From assembly GCA_023430325.1 (NCBI GenBank), contig JAEZAU010000123.1, forward strand, positions 1 to 37,358: a DNA stretch of 37,358 nt, read 5' to 3'. The notes beneath the pieces were generated by a model that did not search any database, was not told where the DNA came from, and saw only the letters and a list, made by a program, of their open reading frames with translations. Both the position numbers and the translations under genes were made by a program. Below, piece after piece: positions 24,591-33,089 of this stretch (within the stretch, counting starts at the first letter, position 1; every line of letters starts with the position of its first letter). Source of the stretch: Bacteroidota bacterium. Lineage in GTDB: Bacteria > Bacteroidota > Bacteroidia > Flavobacteriales_F > PHOS-HE28.

Positions 24591-27205
24591 GGATCTTCGG
24601 CCAAAGCATGGATACTGTATGCGATCAGTCTTCCATTGCCGTCGGCGGTGATCAATTCGGGTATCTTGTCCAGGTTGAGATCGGCGACTGCAGGTGCTAT
24701 TGTTCCCTTCACCGGTGACCCGGCGGTCTCTTTTCCGAACTCATCGAAGAGAACTATCCTGCCATCCTTGGTGCCAGCGCTCAGAAGCATCCGCTTTCCG
24801 GACCTGTGGTGGCCCACATGTTCGATCGTGCTCCCGGTGAGCGTTCTTACGAATAGTTGCCTCCCATCCCGTGTAACTACCAGACTATCCTTGCTGGCAT
24901 GGACCGATTCGTTCTCACCATCGTTATCGATGTCGATGGATCGTCTTATCGCATCCGCAGGAACTGCTTCAACAACTCCTCTTTCTCCAGCCAAGCTGGC
25001 GGTATTCAAAGTGCCAACGCTCGAAAGCCAGCATATCGTGGTGGCCATGATCTCCGAGCCTGCATCGATACTTTCGATCTGCGGTGAAGGCCCGAGCTCC
25101 AACGAGGTGCGTTCCCGGGGCTGTCCTCTTCGATCGAAGATGTGGACCTTGCCAGTGGCATCTGCGACGATGAGATGATCCTTGTTCTTGATGCGGAAAT
25201 GTTGCACTGCGTGAACGGCGGTCCCCGGCAGCCGGGGTTTCTCCCAGCCGTTCACCTCACCACCGGTCAGATCGAAGTTCAGGATACGCGCATCTTCATC
25301 GGCCAATAGGATCCGGTATTCCTTATCGTTCTCATAGTCGAACACAGCGAGCGGTGCTGTTGCTTTCTTCTTCAAGATCACCGGGAAACCGGTTACGTTC
25401 TTTCCGTTCCGATCGATCAAATGGATCTCCTTTTCCGTATTGAAGAGCAGCTGGAGCTTTCCGTTCTTGAACCTGTCCACCTGATGCACCTGGCCCAACA
25501 CGGCATCGTTCAATTGACGGCTCCATAAGACCTTTCCCGTGCTTCCGATCAAATGAAGCTGGTGCCGGGCATCCTGAACGAGTACTTCCAGCGTGTTGTT
25601 GTTGTGGTTCCTTACCACAAAAGGACCTCGAATGATGGATGCGCCTACCTCTGTTTCCCATAGCACGCCGTTGCCCTGCTGCTGTTGCATTGGAGCGTGC
25701 TGCAGACCGGCGGTGACATGCACGAAGCCTTTGTGACCTGGTGAGATCTGGATGGTGAGACCGCCAAGCTTCTGCCAGAAAGCACTGTTCTCTTTCCAGG
25801 TCTGCTGAGCGGAAGGTCTCAATTCCGGCAGGATCAGTTCTCCACTACGCGCAATATCACACCACCAGGTCCGGGCCGCTTCATTGCTCATGCGTTGGGA
25901 CCATGACGAGGTGCGCGGATCTTCAGCGAGTGAATTCCCGTCAAGCCAGGCATCGATCGAGGTGCGCAGTGTCGCCGGATCGCTGGAAAAAAGGACGATA
26001 TCACCCAATATTATCCACCATGGCTGCGGCATGTCGATCGCAACATGGCCGAAGAGTTCCTTGAATGGTTCGGCCAACGGCAATTGTTGAAGCAATATTC
26101 CCCGGTGTTCCTGTTGGGCACAACCGGAGCCGCAGAGTGATGAGAGCGCACGTGAGGCTTCCTCTTCATCTCCGGCCTCAAGAAAATACCATGTGTACGC
26201 GCTGGCATCCATCATGGCACGCGCATGGCCCACAGGACCGTTCACCCAGGAGAACATCGCGTTCTTCAAGCTGTCCTCCGCGGCGGATCCGATCGCGGCG
26301 AGGTAGGCATCCGGATCTTCCACATGATCCATGTAGAGCATGGAAACGGTTGCCGGCAGAACGCGATGAATGCTGGACCTGCCGCTGCCCTGGATGGCCT
26401 TGTTCTCCGTTCCAAGGAGTCCGCTGAGAAGAAGTGCATCGGGCCTTGAACGAACATCCATGGCAAGCCAGCCATCAGGTATCTGCGATACCTCGGTCTT
26501 TTGCGGTGAGGTCCATAATTCCAGAAGCCGCGCACTTCGTCGTGCGTGCAGAAGCAGGCTGGCGTCGGTCCCTTTTCCCAAGGTCGTGTGCATACGCATG
26601 AACTGATCGTCCTGTGTCAATGAGCGGCCGCTCTGCATCTGGAGCGAAGCCTCTTCCATCACGTAAGCGGAAGAGGACATCAACCAGATGTTCCCTTTCA
26701 ACTGAATGAAGAGCTTTGGCAGAGCGGTGTCTGGCAGGTAGCTGATCACTTCTCCTGTGCGTAACGTGGCGATGGATGCATCGTCCAACCCGAGCAGACC
26801 GGCGAAACTCTCGATCGGTGCTGCTTCTCCGGAACGTGGGATGCCGATGAAAAGTCCACCAAGTCCTTCGCTGCCATCGCGCATGAGGCAGATCATCACT
26901 TCCGCATCCTTTATCGCAGCACCCAATATGGCATCGTTCTGCATCCGTTCCACCGTACGGCCTATGAACGCTCCTGAGGCAGCGAAGGATGGGATCTCCT
27001 TACATGCCTCCCAGATCAACGAGGTGTGCGTGAACCGGTCCCAATTGTTCCAGGCATCGGGAATGGTGATGATGGCTGCGCTCTGCTCCGGTACCAGCGA
27101 CCATGGATCCACCGATCGCAACGGTAGAAGACGATCCTTGTAGATGAAGTAGAGTGCCGCACCGATCGCTGCGAGCAGGAACAGGACCGTGAGAAAGCGC
27201 CGCAT
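24587..27205 (-). CDS. Large membrane-anchored protein of unknown function with C-terminal propeller-like region
   Basis: An 872-residue protein. Residues 4-22 (FLTVLFLLAAIGAALYFIY) form one transmembrane anchor, with the rest predicted outside the cytoplasm. The N-terminal half (about 30-510) contains segments such as SLVPEQSAAIITIPDAW and IHRVLPATVSMLYMDHVED that recall DUF3352-type proteins, but I cannot confirm that. The second half (about 520-870) has PQQ/VCBS-like blades: GKVLWSRQLND, KEIHLIDRNGK, GKVHIFDRRGQ, GRIVLFDEFGKE, and a final DLNLDKIPELITADGNGRL. It stands between the potassium pair and rnhB. No catalytic motif is recognised; a scaffold or surveillance role in the periplasm would be a guess. 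Confidence 0.75.
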   Translation of the reverse strand: MRRFLTVLFLLAAIGAALYFIYKDRLLPLRSVDPWSLVPEQSAAIITIPDAWNNWDRFTHTSLIWEACKEIPSFAASGAFIGRTVERMQNDAILGAAIKDAEVMICLMRDGSEGLGGLFIGIPRSGEAAPIESFAGLLGLDDASIATLRTGEVISYLPDTALPKLFIQLKGNIWLMSSSAYVMEEASLQMQSGRSLTQDDQFMRMHTTLGKGTDASLLLHARRSARLLELWTSPQKTEVSQIPDGWLAMDVRSRPDALLLSGLLGTENKAIQGSGRSSIHRVLPATVSMLYMDHVEDPDAYLAAIGSAAEDSLKNAMFSWVNGPVGHARAMMDASAYTWYFLEAGDEEEASRALSSLCGSGCAQQEHRGILLQQLPLAEPFKELFGHVAIDMPQPWWIILGDIVLFSSDPATLRTSIDAWLDGNSLAEDPRTSSWSQRMSNEAARTWWCDIARSGELILPELRPSAQQTWKENSAFWQKLGGLTIQISPGHKGFVHVTAGLQHAPMQQQQGNGVLWETEVGASIIRGPFVVRNHNNNTLEVLVQDARHQLHLIGSTGKVLWSRQLNDAVLGQVHQVDRFKNGKLQLLFNTEKEIHLIDRNGKNVTGFPVILKKKATAPLAVFDYENDKEYRILLADEDARILNFDLTGGEVNGWEKPRLPGTAVHAVQHFRIKNKDHLIVADATGKVHIFDRRGQPRERTSLELGPSPQIESIDAGSEIMATTICWLSSVGTLNTASLAGERGVVEAVPADAIRRSIDIDNDGENESVHASKDSLVVTRDGRQLFVRTLTGSTIEHVGHHRSGKRMLLSAGTKDGRIVLFDEFGKETAGSPVKGTIAPAVADLNLDKIPELITADGNGRLIAYSIHALAEDP

Positions 27206-27215
27206 CTGCAGCGAT

Positions 27216-27223
27216 CAAAAGTA
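27216..27223 (-). promoter_or_regulatory. Candidate -7 box (TACTTTTG) for the 872-aa protein gene
   Basis: On the minus strand TACTTTTG matches TAnnTTTG and ends 10 nt before the ATG at 27205, so the leader would be only a few nucleotides. No TTG is found at the usual distance upstream. The rest of the gap 27206-27288 shows nothing recognisable. Confidence 0.4.
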
Positions 27224-27288
27224 TCCCATCATACGGCCGGTCCCCGGATGTGGCACCCACCCTTTGCACACGCGCTTGTGGACAGTGG

Positions 27289-27933
27289 TCAGACCGTTTC
27301 TGTCTCGGTCCCGGCTTCACTCCAGTCCAGGTCCAACTCATCACCCAGGTAGCTCAGGCGGAAACTTTTCCTGTGATGTTCGGTATGCCCGATCCGATCC
27401 AATGTTGCACGATGATCGATGGTGGCGTAGCCCTTATTGCTGATCCAATTGTATTCGGGATGCTGCTCATGAAGCTGCACCATCATGGCATCACGATGTG
27501 TCTTGGCAAGGATGCTCGCAGCCGCAATGCTTCGGAACTTTCCATCGCCTTCAACGATGCAGACATGTGGAATGCCTGAATACGGCGGGAACCGGTTGCC
27601 ATCGATGAGCAGCTGTTGCGGGATCATCTTCAATGCCGAGATGGCGCGGTGCATGGCCAGAAAAGAAGCGTGGTAGATGTTGATCCGATCGATCTCTTCG
27701 GTGGAGGCCGAAGCCACCGACCAGGCCAGTGCACGATCCTCGATCAATAGACGCAGTTCAGAGCGCTGCTCCGCCGTGAGCTTCTTGCTATCATCCAGGC
27801 CGGGCAGCCGCACCCGCGGTGGAAGGATCACTGCGGCCGCGACCACAGGGCCGGCCAGACAACCACGGCCGGCCTCATCGCAGCCTGCTTCCAGCAGACC
27901 CTTGGTGTGTTGCGGCGAAAGAGCCATCGCCAC
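27289..27933 (-). CDS. rnhB: Ribonuclease HII
   Basis: A 214-residue RNase HII that nicks RNA-DNA hybrids and single ribonucleotides embedded in DNA. The hallmark Asp19-Glu20-Ala-Gly-Arg-Gly (DEAGRGCLAGPVVAAAV) is intact, with DDSKKL, Asp111 in LLIDGN, and SIAAASILAKTHRDA. The C-terminal YATIDHRATLDRIGHTEHHRKSF is typical. Either ATG at 27933 or 27927 could start translation. The last 15 residues are acidic and unlike the family core. It is 15 nt downstream of the glycosyltransferase gene. Confidence 0.96.
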   Translation of the reverse strand: MAMALSPQHTKGLLEAGCDEAGRGCLAGPVVAAAVILPPRVRLPGLDDSKKLTAEQRSELRLLIEDRALAWSVASASTEEIDRINIYHASFLAMHRAISALKMIPQQLLIDGNRFPPYSGIPHVCIVEGDGKFRSIAAASILAKTHRDAMMVQLHEQHPEYNWISNKGYATIDHRATLDRIGHTEHHRKSFRLSYLGDELDLDWSEAGTETETV

Positions 27934-27948
27934 GAAAGTAGATGCAGC

Positions 27949-29127
27949 TTATCCAGCGGTGGCCGATCGTTGAAAATTCGTGCTGCGCCTTGCGTTGTTC
28001 ACAGTGTTCAACATGCGCTCGAAGCTTTGCCAGAGGTCCTTGGCCGCCTTGTCCCAGGTGAACATCTCCGATCGGTGAAGTCCTGCGGTGCCCAGCCGCT
28101 GGCGCAGATCATCATCCATCGCCAACGTCTCAAGGGCCCGGGCGATATCATTCACGGAGAACGGATCGCAATAGAGCGCTGCATCGCCCGCCACTTCTGG
28201 CATGCTCGTACGATCGCTGGTGATCACGGGCACCCCGCAGCGCATGGCCTCTGCGATCGGGATGCCGAAGCCTTCGAAATAGCTCACGAAGGCAAGTGCT
28301 TCGGCGCCACCGAGCGCATGACAGAGCCTGTCCTGTTGCAGGCGTCCGGTAAAAAGGATCCTCTCCTTGTGCTTCAACTGCGCCCAGGCCTGCTTCATGC
28401 GCTCATCCCACCAGAAGCTTTCGCCCACGATCACCAGCCGGTGCGCAATGGAGGTGCGCTCAAGTACATGATCGAAGGCCAGGAGCAGGCGCGCGATGTT
28501 CTTGCGCGGATGCAGGGAACCTACGCAGATGAAATACGGATCGCCTTGTGCATACTCCCGTCGTGCCTGGTCTTTTGCCTGTGCCTGGAGCGGGGAGAAT
28601 TTTTCGCTCACCCCGTTGTAGACAACATCGATCTTTGATGGATCGATGCCGTAGGTGCTGCTGATGTCCTTCCTGGAATATTCGCTCACCGTGGCTATGC
28701 GCGTGGCATGGCGTGCGAAACGCGGAAAATAATTCAGGTAGTATTTGCTGTATGCCTTGGGCAGATCTTCAGGATGATGTTCGAAATTCAGATCATGGAT
28801 CACCGCCAGTGAAGGCACTTTGCTCTTCAAAGGCAGAAAACCATCCGGACTGATGAACGCATCGGCATCGAGCGCCCGCAGTTTACGCGGAAGCATGAAG
28901 TCGAACCAAAGCCGGTACAGCAGTGGATGGCGGGTCGGTGGGGGCAAGACCACCGCCCGCACGTTCGGGGAATAAATGAATTTGTGATCGAACTGCCGAT
29001 CGAAGATGAAGATGAATTCGTGGTCGGTATGCGCCGCCGTCATGCGCGAGAGGGTTTCATGCGCGAACCAGCCGATACCTTCGAGCTTGCCGCTCAAAAG
29101 CAGACGGGTGTTCACGGCTATGCGCAT
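27949..29127 (-). CDS. Glycosyltransferase family 4 protein
   Basis: A 392-residue GT-B glycosyltransferase. N-terminal Rossmann part: MRIAVNTRLLLSGKLEGIGWF. The C-terminal GT4 donor-binding region includes YFICVGSLHPRKNIARLL, LFTGRLQQDRL, and EGFGIPIAEAMRCGVPVITS with the E-x7-E-like retaining motif. It probably transfers a sugar from a nucleotide donor to a polysaccharide or lipid-linked acceptor on the cytoplasmic face. The frame extends upstream to 29217, but that segment overlaps the non-coding repeat copy C; the ATG at 29127 fits family N-termini. It is divergent from the Wzx/Wzz/Wzy cluster and likely works with it. Confidence 0.92.
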   Translation of the reverse strand: MRIAVNTRLLLSGKLEGIGWFAHETLSRMTAAHTDHEFIFIFDRQFDHKFIYSPNVRAVVLPPPTRHPLLYRLWFDFMLPRKLRALDADAFISPDGFLPLKSKVPSLAVIHDLNFEHHPEDLPKAYSKYYLNYFPRFARHATRIATVSEYSRKDISSTYGIDPSKIDVVYNGVSEKFSPLQAQAKDQARREYAQGDPYFICVGSLHPRKNIARLLLAFDHVLERTSIAHRLVIVGESFWWDERMKQAWAQLKHKERILFTGRLQQDRLCHALGGAEALAFVSYFEGFGIPIAEAMRCGVPVITSDRTSMPEVAGDAALYCDPFSVNDIARALETLAMDDDLRQRLGTAGLHRSEMFTWDKAAKDLWQSFERMLNTVNNARRSTNFQRSATAG

Positions 29128-29200
29128 GGCCGCAAAGGTGGTGAAATGAAGAATGTGCTCCGGAGGAAAGGTGATGAAGTGGAAATTCTCATCAGTATTA

Positions 29201-29292
29201 GGGCGAATTATCGGCAAGGCGTGGCTTCGCCTTCAAGTCCGCGGTCGCTTCGCGCCCTTGCGGGCTTTCCGGCTGCGCCACTTACGCAGATC
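29201..29292 (-). repeat. Dispersed structured repeat, copy C (subtype 2, head-to-head with copy D)
   Basis: Read on the minus strand: GATCTGCGTAAG, GGCGCAG, CGGAAAGCCCGC, variable loop, GCGGACTTG, CGAAGCCACGCC, AATTCGCCC. Outer arms AAGCCCGC and GCGGACTT pair except for one C·A, and GCGAA pairs with TTCGC. It lies 73 nt upstream of the glycosyltransferase ATG, in the same direction, so it would be in the leader if transcribed from further upstream. It is part of the 456-nt gap 29128-29583, which has no gene. Confidence 0.75.
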
Positions 29293-29429
29293 AGCTGCAG
29301 GCCAGTATGGAACCGGTCCTTGATCCAAAAAGAACATAATATCGACCACTTGTCCTTCATGGATCGATCTGCCGATCCACATGGTCAACGCCGATCGATA
29401 TCACCGGACCTCATGCTCTGGCCATGCGC

Positions 29430-29543
29430 CAGCGTGTTAGGGACATGAGCGGAAAGCCCGCAAGCGAGGCTTTGCGAGTGCGGACTTGGAGCGTTGGCCC
29501 GACCCGCGCTCGCTGGAATTCCAGCGAACGCGGGTAACGCCCG
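29430..29543 (+). repeat. Dispersed structured repeat, copy D (subtype 1, head-to-head with copy C)
   Basis: The clearest subtype 1 copy. AAGCCCGC (29454-29461) pairs with GCGGACTT (29480-29487) with one C·A mismatch. GCGTT and AACGC bracket a second hairpin with CCCGCG (29503-29508), CGCGGG (29529-29534) and the perfect 18-nt palindrome 29510-29527 inside. It ends CGCCCGAA, 41 nt before the flippase ATG, in the same direction as that gene. The 137-nt spacer to copy C contains no recognised promoter. Confidence 0.8.
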
Positions 29544-29583
29544 AACCACCGTTAAGAATGAAGCTGCCATCTTCGCGCCCGGT

Positions 29584-31008
29584 ATGCGGCGAACGTTCCT
29601 GACCAACCTGGCCCTGCTGCTGGTGCTCAACCTGCTGGTGAAACCCTTTTACATATTGGGTATAGATGCGGGTGTACAGGTTGCCGTAGGCGCTGATGAG
29701 TATGGTCTTTACGCGGCGCTGCTGAGCTTGAGCTTTCTGCTGAACATCCTGCTTGATGTAGGGTTGACCAATTTCAACACCCGGCATATAGCCCAGCATA
29801 CGCACCTGATCGGAAAGTATTTCAGCGGCATCATCGGCGTGCGTGTCCTGCTGGCCCTGGTGTACGCGGCAGTGACGATCGTGGCGGGGCTGCTATTGGG
29901 TTATGGTGGCCGGCAGCTCGAGTTATTGGGTGTGCTCGTGCTGAACCAGGTACTTGTGGCCACCATTCTCTATCTGCGGAGCAACATTGCGGGCGCACAG
30001 CGCTACCGGCAGGACAGTTTTTTGAGCGTGGTGGATCGCGTGTTGTTGATCGTTGGTGTCGGCTGGTTGCTCTGGTTCTCAGGTGTGCCGTTCCGGATCG
30101 AATGGTTCATCTGGGCGCAGACGGTCGCTTATTTGGTGACGTTACTTATCGCCCTTGTGCTGGTCTTGAGGTTGAGTGGCAGAGTGAAGCTGCAATGGAG
30201 ACCGGCATTCAACCTGTTGATCCTGCGGCAGAGTTTCCCGTACGCCCTGCTGATACTGTTGATGACCTTCTATTACCGAACGGATACCCTGATGCTGGAA
30301 CGTATGGCGGGTGAGCGCGAAGCGGGGATCTACGCACAGGGTTTCCGCTTCTTCGAGGCTTTGAACATGCTCGGTTATCTGTTCGCCGGATTGTTGTTGC
30401 CCATGTTCAGCCGCATGTTGAAGAACAGGGAGAAGGTGAATGACCTGGTGGCAGTGGCGCTGCGGCTGGTGCTGGCCGGCTCAGTGGCCGTGGCGATCTT
30501 TGGAAGTTGGTATTCCAATGATATCATGGAACTTCGCTACACCGAACATACCGATCGCTCCGCTGGAGCGTTCGCCGTGCTCATGTGGTGCTTCGTAGCG
30601 GTCACTCTCACTTACATCCATGGAACGTTGCTCACGGCTTCAGGCCAACTCTCCACGCTGAATTGGATCGCCGCTGGAGGTGCCTTATTGAATATTGTCC
30701 TGAACCTTGTGCTCATACCCCGTTCTGCATCGGAAGGGGCGGCATGGGCCAGTCTGGCCACCCAATGGCTCACGGCACTGGCGCAGATCTACATTGCATA
30801 TCGCATCTTTGCCCTGAGGGAGCTTTTTCCCGTGATACTGCGGGCGTTGCCTTATTTGGCGGGGCTTGCCGGATGCCTGTTCGGGCTTCAATTCCTGAAG
30901 TTGGACCTGCTTGCAGTGACCATCTTCTATTTCCTATTCTCACTTTTGTGGGCTTTCTTGACAGGCCTGTTGGGCCGCAAATACCTTCTGAATGCATTCC
31001 AAGGATGA
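29584..31008 (+). CDS. Polysaccharide flippase, Wzx-like (MOP/MVF superfamily)
   Basis: A 474-residue, almost entirely hydrophobic protein with about 12-14 predicted transmembrane helices. Features of the polysaccharide export branch include the LNILLDVGLTNFNTRHIAQH loop, the YYRTDTLMLERMAGEREAGIYAQG segment (compare D.xml in Wzx families) and LNIVLNLVLIPR. It would flip lipid-linked oligosaccharide units across the inner membrane. The frame extends upstream to 29494 into repeat copy D; the ATG at 29584 begins MRRTFLTNLALLL and is preferred. It is the first gene of a four-gene plus-strand cluster and overlaps the next by 17 nt. Confidence 0.88.
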   Translation: MRRTFLTNLALLLVLNLLVKPFYILGIDAGVQVAVGADEYGLYAALLSLSFLLNILLDVGLTNFNTRHIAQHTHLIGKYFSGIIGVRVLLALVYAAVTIVAGLLLGYGGRQLELLGVLVLNQVLVATILYLRSNIAGAQRYRQDSFLSVVDRVLLIVGVGWLLWFSGVPFRIEWFIWAQTVAYLVTLLIALVLVLRLSGRVKLQWRPAFNLLILRQSFPYALLILLMTFYYRTDTLMLERMAGEREAGIYAQGFRFFEALNMLGYLFAGLLLPMFSRMLKNREKVNDLVAVALRLVLAGSVAVAIFGSWYSNDIMELRYTEHTDRSAGAFAVLMWCFVAVTLTYIHGTLLTASGQLSTLNWIAAGGALLNIVLNLVLIPRSASEGAAWASLATQWLTALAQIYIAYRIFALRELFPVILRALPYLAGLAGCLFGLQFLKLDLLAVTIFYFLFSLLWAFLTGLLGRKYLLNAFQG

Positions 31009-32086
31009 TCCGACAGTGATCGAGACCTCGCCACGACATTCCGGTGAAAGCCGCAGGGCAGCACGCTCCGGCACACATGCAACCTCGATCACAGAACCTT
31101 CCACCGGTCTGCTGCTCTCACTGTGGGCATACCGCCGTTTGCTTATCGGAATGGTCCTGCTCGGGGCCGTAGGTGGCGTTATCGCAGCGCTGGTGATACC
31201 CTCCCTGTACAAGAGCGAGGTGGTGATGTTCCCGGCAGTGACGCACTCGCCTTCCAAAGCCTTGTTCAATGATTATCCCAATGGACGTGAAGATATACTG
31301 GGTATCGGTGATGAGGATGACAATGAACGGCTCCTGCAGATCCTGCACAGCGATAAGATCCGCGATCGGGTGGCAGATAAGTTCGATCTGTACACTGCAT
31401 ACGGCATTGAGCCAGATTCGAAGTACCGTCGAGCAGAGCTGATCGGTGCATACGAGCAACATATCTCTTTCGAGAACACCAAATACAACAGCGTACGGAT
31501 CGAAGTGCTTCACAAGGATCCTGTCGTGGCTGCAGATATCGCCAACTATATCGCCGATCAGGTGGATACGGTCTGGAAGGAGATGGCGCATGACAGGGCC
31601 CAGCAGGCATACCAACTGGTGAAGGACAAGCTGGATGGGACACAGGCCGAGATCGCCATGATCAGCGATAGTCTGAGGGTGCTGCGTGAGCAGGGGGTGC
31701 AGGGGTACTATTCGCAGACGGAAAGGATGCACGAATATCTCGGTGCCGCGATCTTGAAGGGCGATAAAAGGGCTGTTGGTGAGATAGAGGACAGGTTCCG
31801 ATCGATAGCCGGGCTTGGCGGACTTTACGTGGTGATGGAGGAACGCCTGAAACAGGAGATGTATCGGCTGGGAACGTTGAGCTTCAAATTATCGCAGGTG
31901 GAAGCCGATCTGAGGAACGAGATGCCCCATAAGTTCGTGGTGAACACGGCACAGGTCTCCGACAAGCGCGCGTATCCGATCCGCTGGCTGGTGGTCACCA
32001 TGAGCACCATCTCGGCCCTGTTGATCGCCCTGCTGATCATCATGGTGCAGGAGAACATCAAGAAATTGCGTGTAGGTCATGCCTGA
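30992..32086 (+). CDS. Wzz-type polysaccharide chain-length protein, first copy
   Basis: A 364-residue protein with the Wzz/PCP layout. It has a cytoplasmic N-terminal tail (1-45) rich in Ser/Arg, TM1 around 51-70 (LIGMVLLGAVGGVIAALVIP), a long periplasmic helical region (70-325) with DNERLLQILHSDKIRDRV and coiled-coil segments, and TM2 (about 333-353). Before TM2 is SDKRAYPIRWLVV, which resembles the Pro-rich motif of Wzz proteins. There is no C-terminal tyrosine kinase. It sets the length of polymer made by the Wzy-like polymerase downstream. It overlaps the flippase by 17 nt and the second copy by 8 nt. Confidence 0.85.
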   Translation: MHSKDDPTVIETSPRHSGESRRAARSGTHATSITEPSTGLLLSLWAYRRLLIGMVLLGAVGGVIAALVIPSLYKSEVVMFPAVTHSPSKALFNDYPNGREDILGIGDEDDNERLLQILHSDKIRDRVADKFDLYTAYGIEPDSKYRRAELIGAYEQHISFENTKYNSVRIEVLHKDPVVAADIANYIADQVDTVWKEMAHDRAQQAYQLVKDKLDGTQAEIAMISDSLRVLREQGVQGYYSQTERMHEYLGAAILKGDKRAVGEIEDRFRSIAGLGGLYVVMEERLKQEMYRLGTLSFKLSQVEADLRNEMPHKFVVNTAQVSDKRAYPIRWLVVTMSTISALLIALLIIMVQENIKKLRVGHA

Positions 32087-33086
32087 TGATGTGATGGTGA
32101 GAAAGGCACCGGAGCGGTACCCGGGCAGATCGCATGCGGAACCCCGCCAGGAGTTGAGCTTCCGCGGATCGCTTCAGATGCTGCTGGCCAACTGGCGCCT
32201 CTTCCTGGGCATAGGGCTTGCTGCCCTCATCTTGTCAGCGATCTTCAGCGGTCCGGCATTCATCAAGCCTCGCTACAGGTCTTCCGCCACGGTCTATCCC
32301 GTAAACCTCAACAGCTATTCCATCGAGACCCGCACAGATCAGCTGCTTCAACTGCTGGAGAGCAACAGCATCCGCGATTCCTTGATCAAGCAGTTCGATC
32401 TGATCACGGTCTATGAAGTGGATACCATGGCCAACGGCGGATACTACGCCCTCTATAATGAATTCGGCGATCGGGCCGAGATCAGCAAGACCAGGTATGA
32501 GTCGGTACAGATCGAAGTGGTGGATGAAGATCCGGTGCGGGCCCGGGACATGGTGAAGGCGATGCTCGATCAGGTGAATCTGCTTGCACGGCGTCTTCAA
32601 CGCGAGAAATCCATGGAGGTGCTGAACATCGCAGAACGCGCCATGGTACATGAACGTGCCAAGCTTGATTCAGTGGAAGCGCGGCTGCACCAGTTGAGAC
32701 AGGGTAGTGGCCTGCTGGCGTATGAAGCACAGGCGCGCGAGCTCACCAAGGGCTACGTGCGCATGCTGGCCGATGCTTCCGTGAGCCGCGAGAAGCGTGA
32801 AGAGGTGCAGGCCATGATCCGCGAAATGGAATTGAAAGGGGGGGAATTCCGCCAACTCACCGAATTGAGCAATCTCTTCCGTGCCAACTATGACCGGCTC
32901 CTTTCCGATTACGAAAAAGCATACAGCGATGTGACCAAGGAACTGACCTACACCAACGTGGTGGTACATCCCGAGGTGAGCGACAAGAAGGTTTATCCCG
33001 TACGCTGGTTGATCGTTTCAACCAGCACGCTATCGGCCTTGCTTCTTTTACTCGTGTTCCTCGCCTGGAAGGAAGGGCGGATCTGA
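32079..33086 (+). CDS. Wzz-type polysaccharide chain-length protein, second copy
   Basis: A 335-residue paralogue of the protein encoded just upstream. TM1 is at about 41-57 (LFLGIGLAALILSAIFSG) and TM2 near the end (LIVSTSTLSALLLLLVF). The shared motif SDKKVYPVRWLIV precedes TM2, and RTDQLLQLLESNSIRDSLIKQFDL matches the equivalent LLQILHSDKIRDRV region. The periplasmic part is predicted coiled coil (LARRLQREKSMEVLNIAERA). Two adjacent, clearly diverged copies suggest a hetero-oligomer or two chain-length classes. Its ATG lies 8 nt inside the end of the first copy, so coupled translation is likely. Confidence 0.85.
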   Translation: MPDDVMVRKAPERYPGRSHAEPRQELSFRGSLQMLLANWRLFLGIGLAALILSAIFSGPAFIKPRYRSSATVYPVNLNSYSIETRTDQLLQLLESNSIRDSLIKQFDLITVYEVDTMANGGYYALYNEFGDRAEISKTRYESVQIEVVDEDPVRARDMVKAMLDQVNLLARRLQREKSMEVLNIAERAMVHERAKLDSVEARLHQLRQGSGLLAYEAQARELTKGYVRMLADASVSREKREEVQAMIREMELKGGEFRQLTELSNLFRANYDRLLSDYEKAYSDVTKELTYTNVVVHPEVSDKKVYPVRWLIVSTSTLSALLLLLVFLAWKEGRI

Positions 33087-33089
33087 AGC

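Noticed and set aside
29128..29217. N-terminal extension of the glycosyltransferase
   Set aside because: The extra 30 residues come partly from the repeat copy C and do not resemble GT4 N-termini.
29201..29543. Riboswitch controlling the flanking genes
   Set aside because: Other copies of the element lie between convergent genes or antisense to both neighbours, so a general metabolite-sensing leader role is not supported. A local role remains possible and is listed as a finding.
29494..29583. N-terminal extension of the flippase
   Set aside because: The segment is encoded by the hairpin of repeat copy D; MRRTFLTNLALLL at 29584 fits a membrane-protein start.
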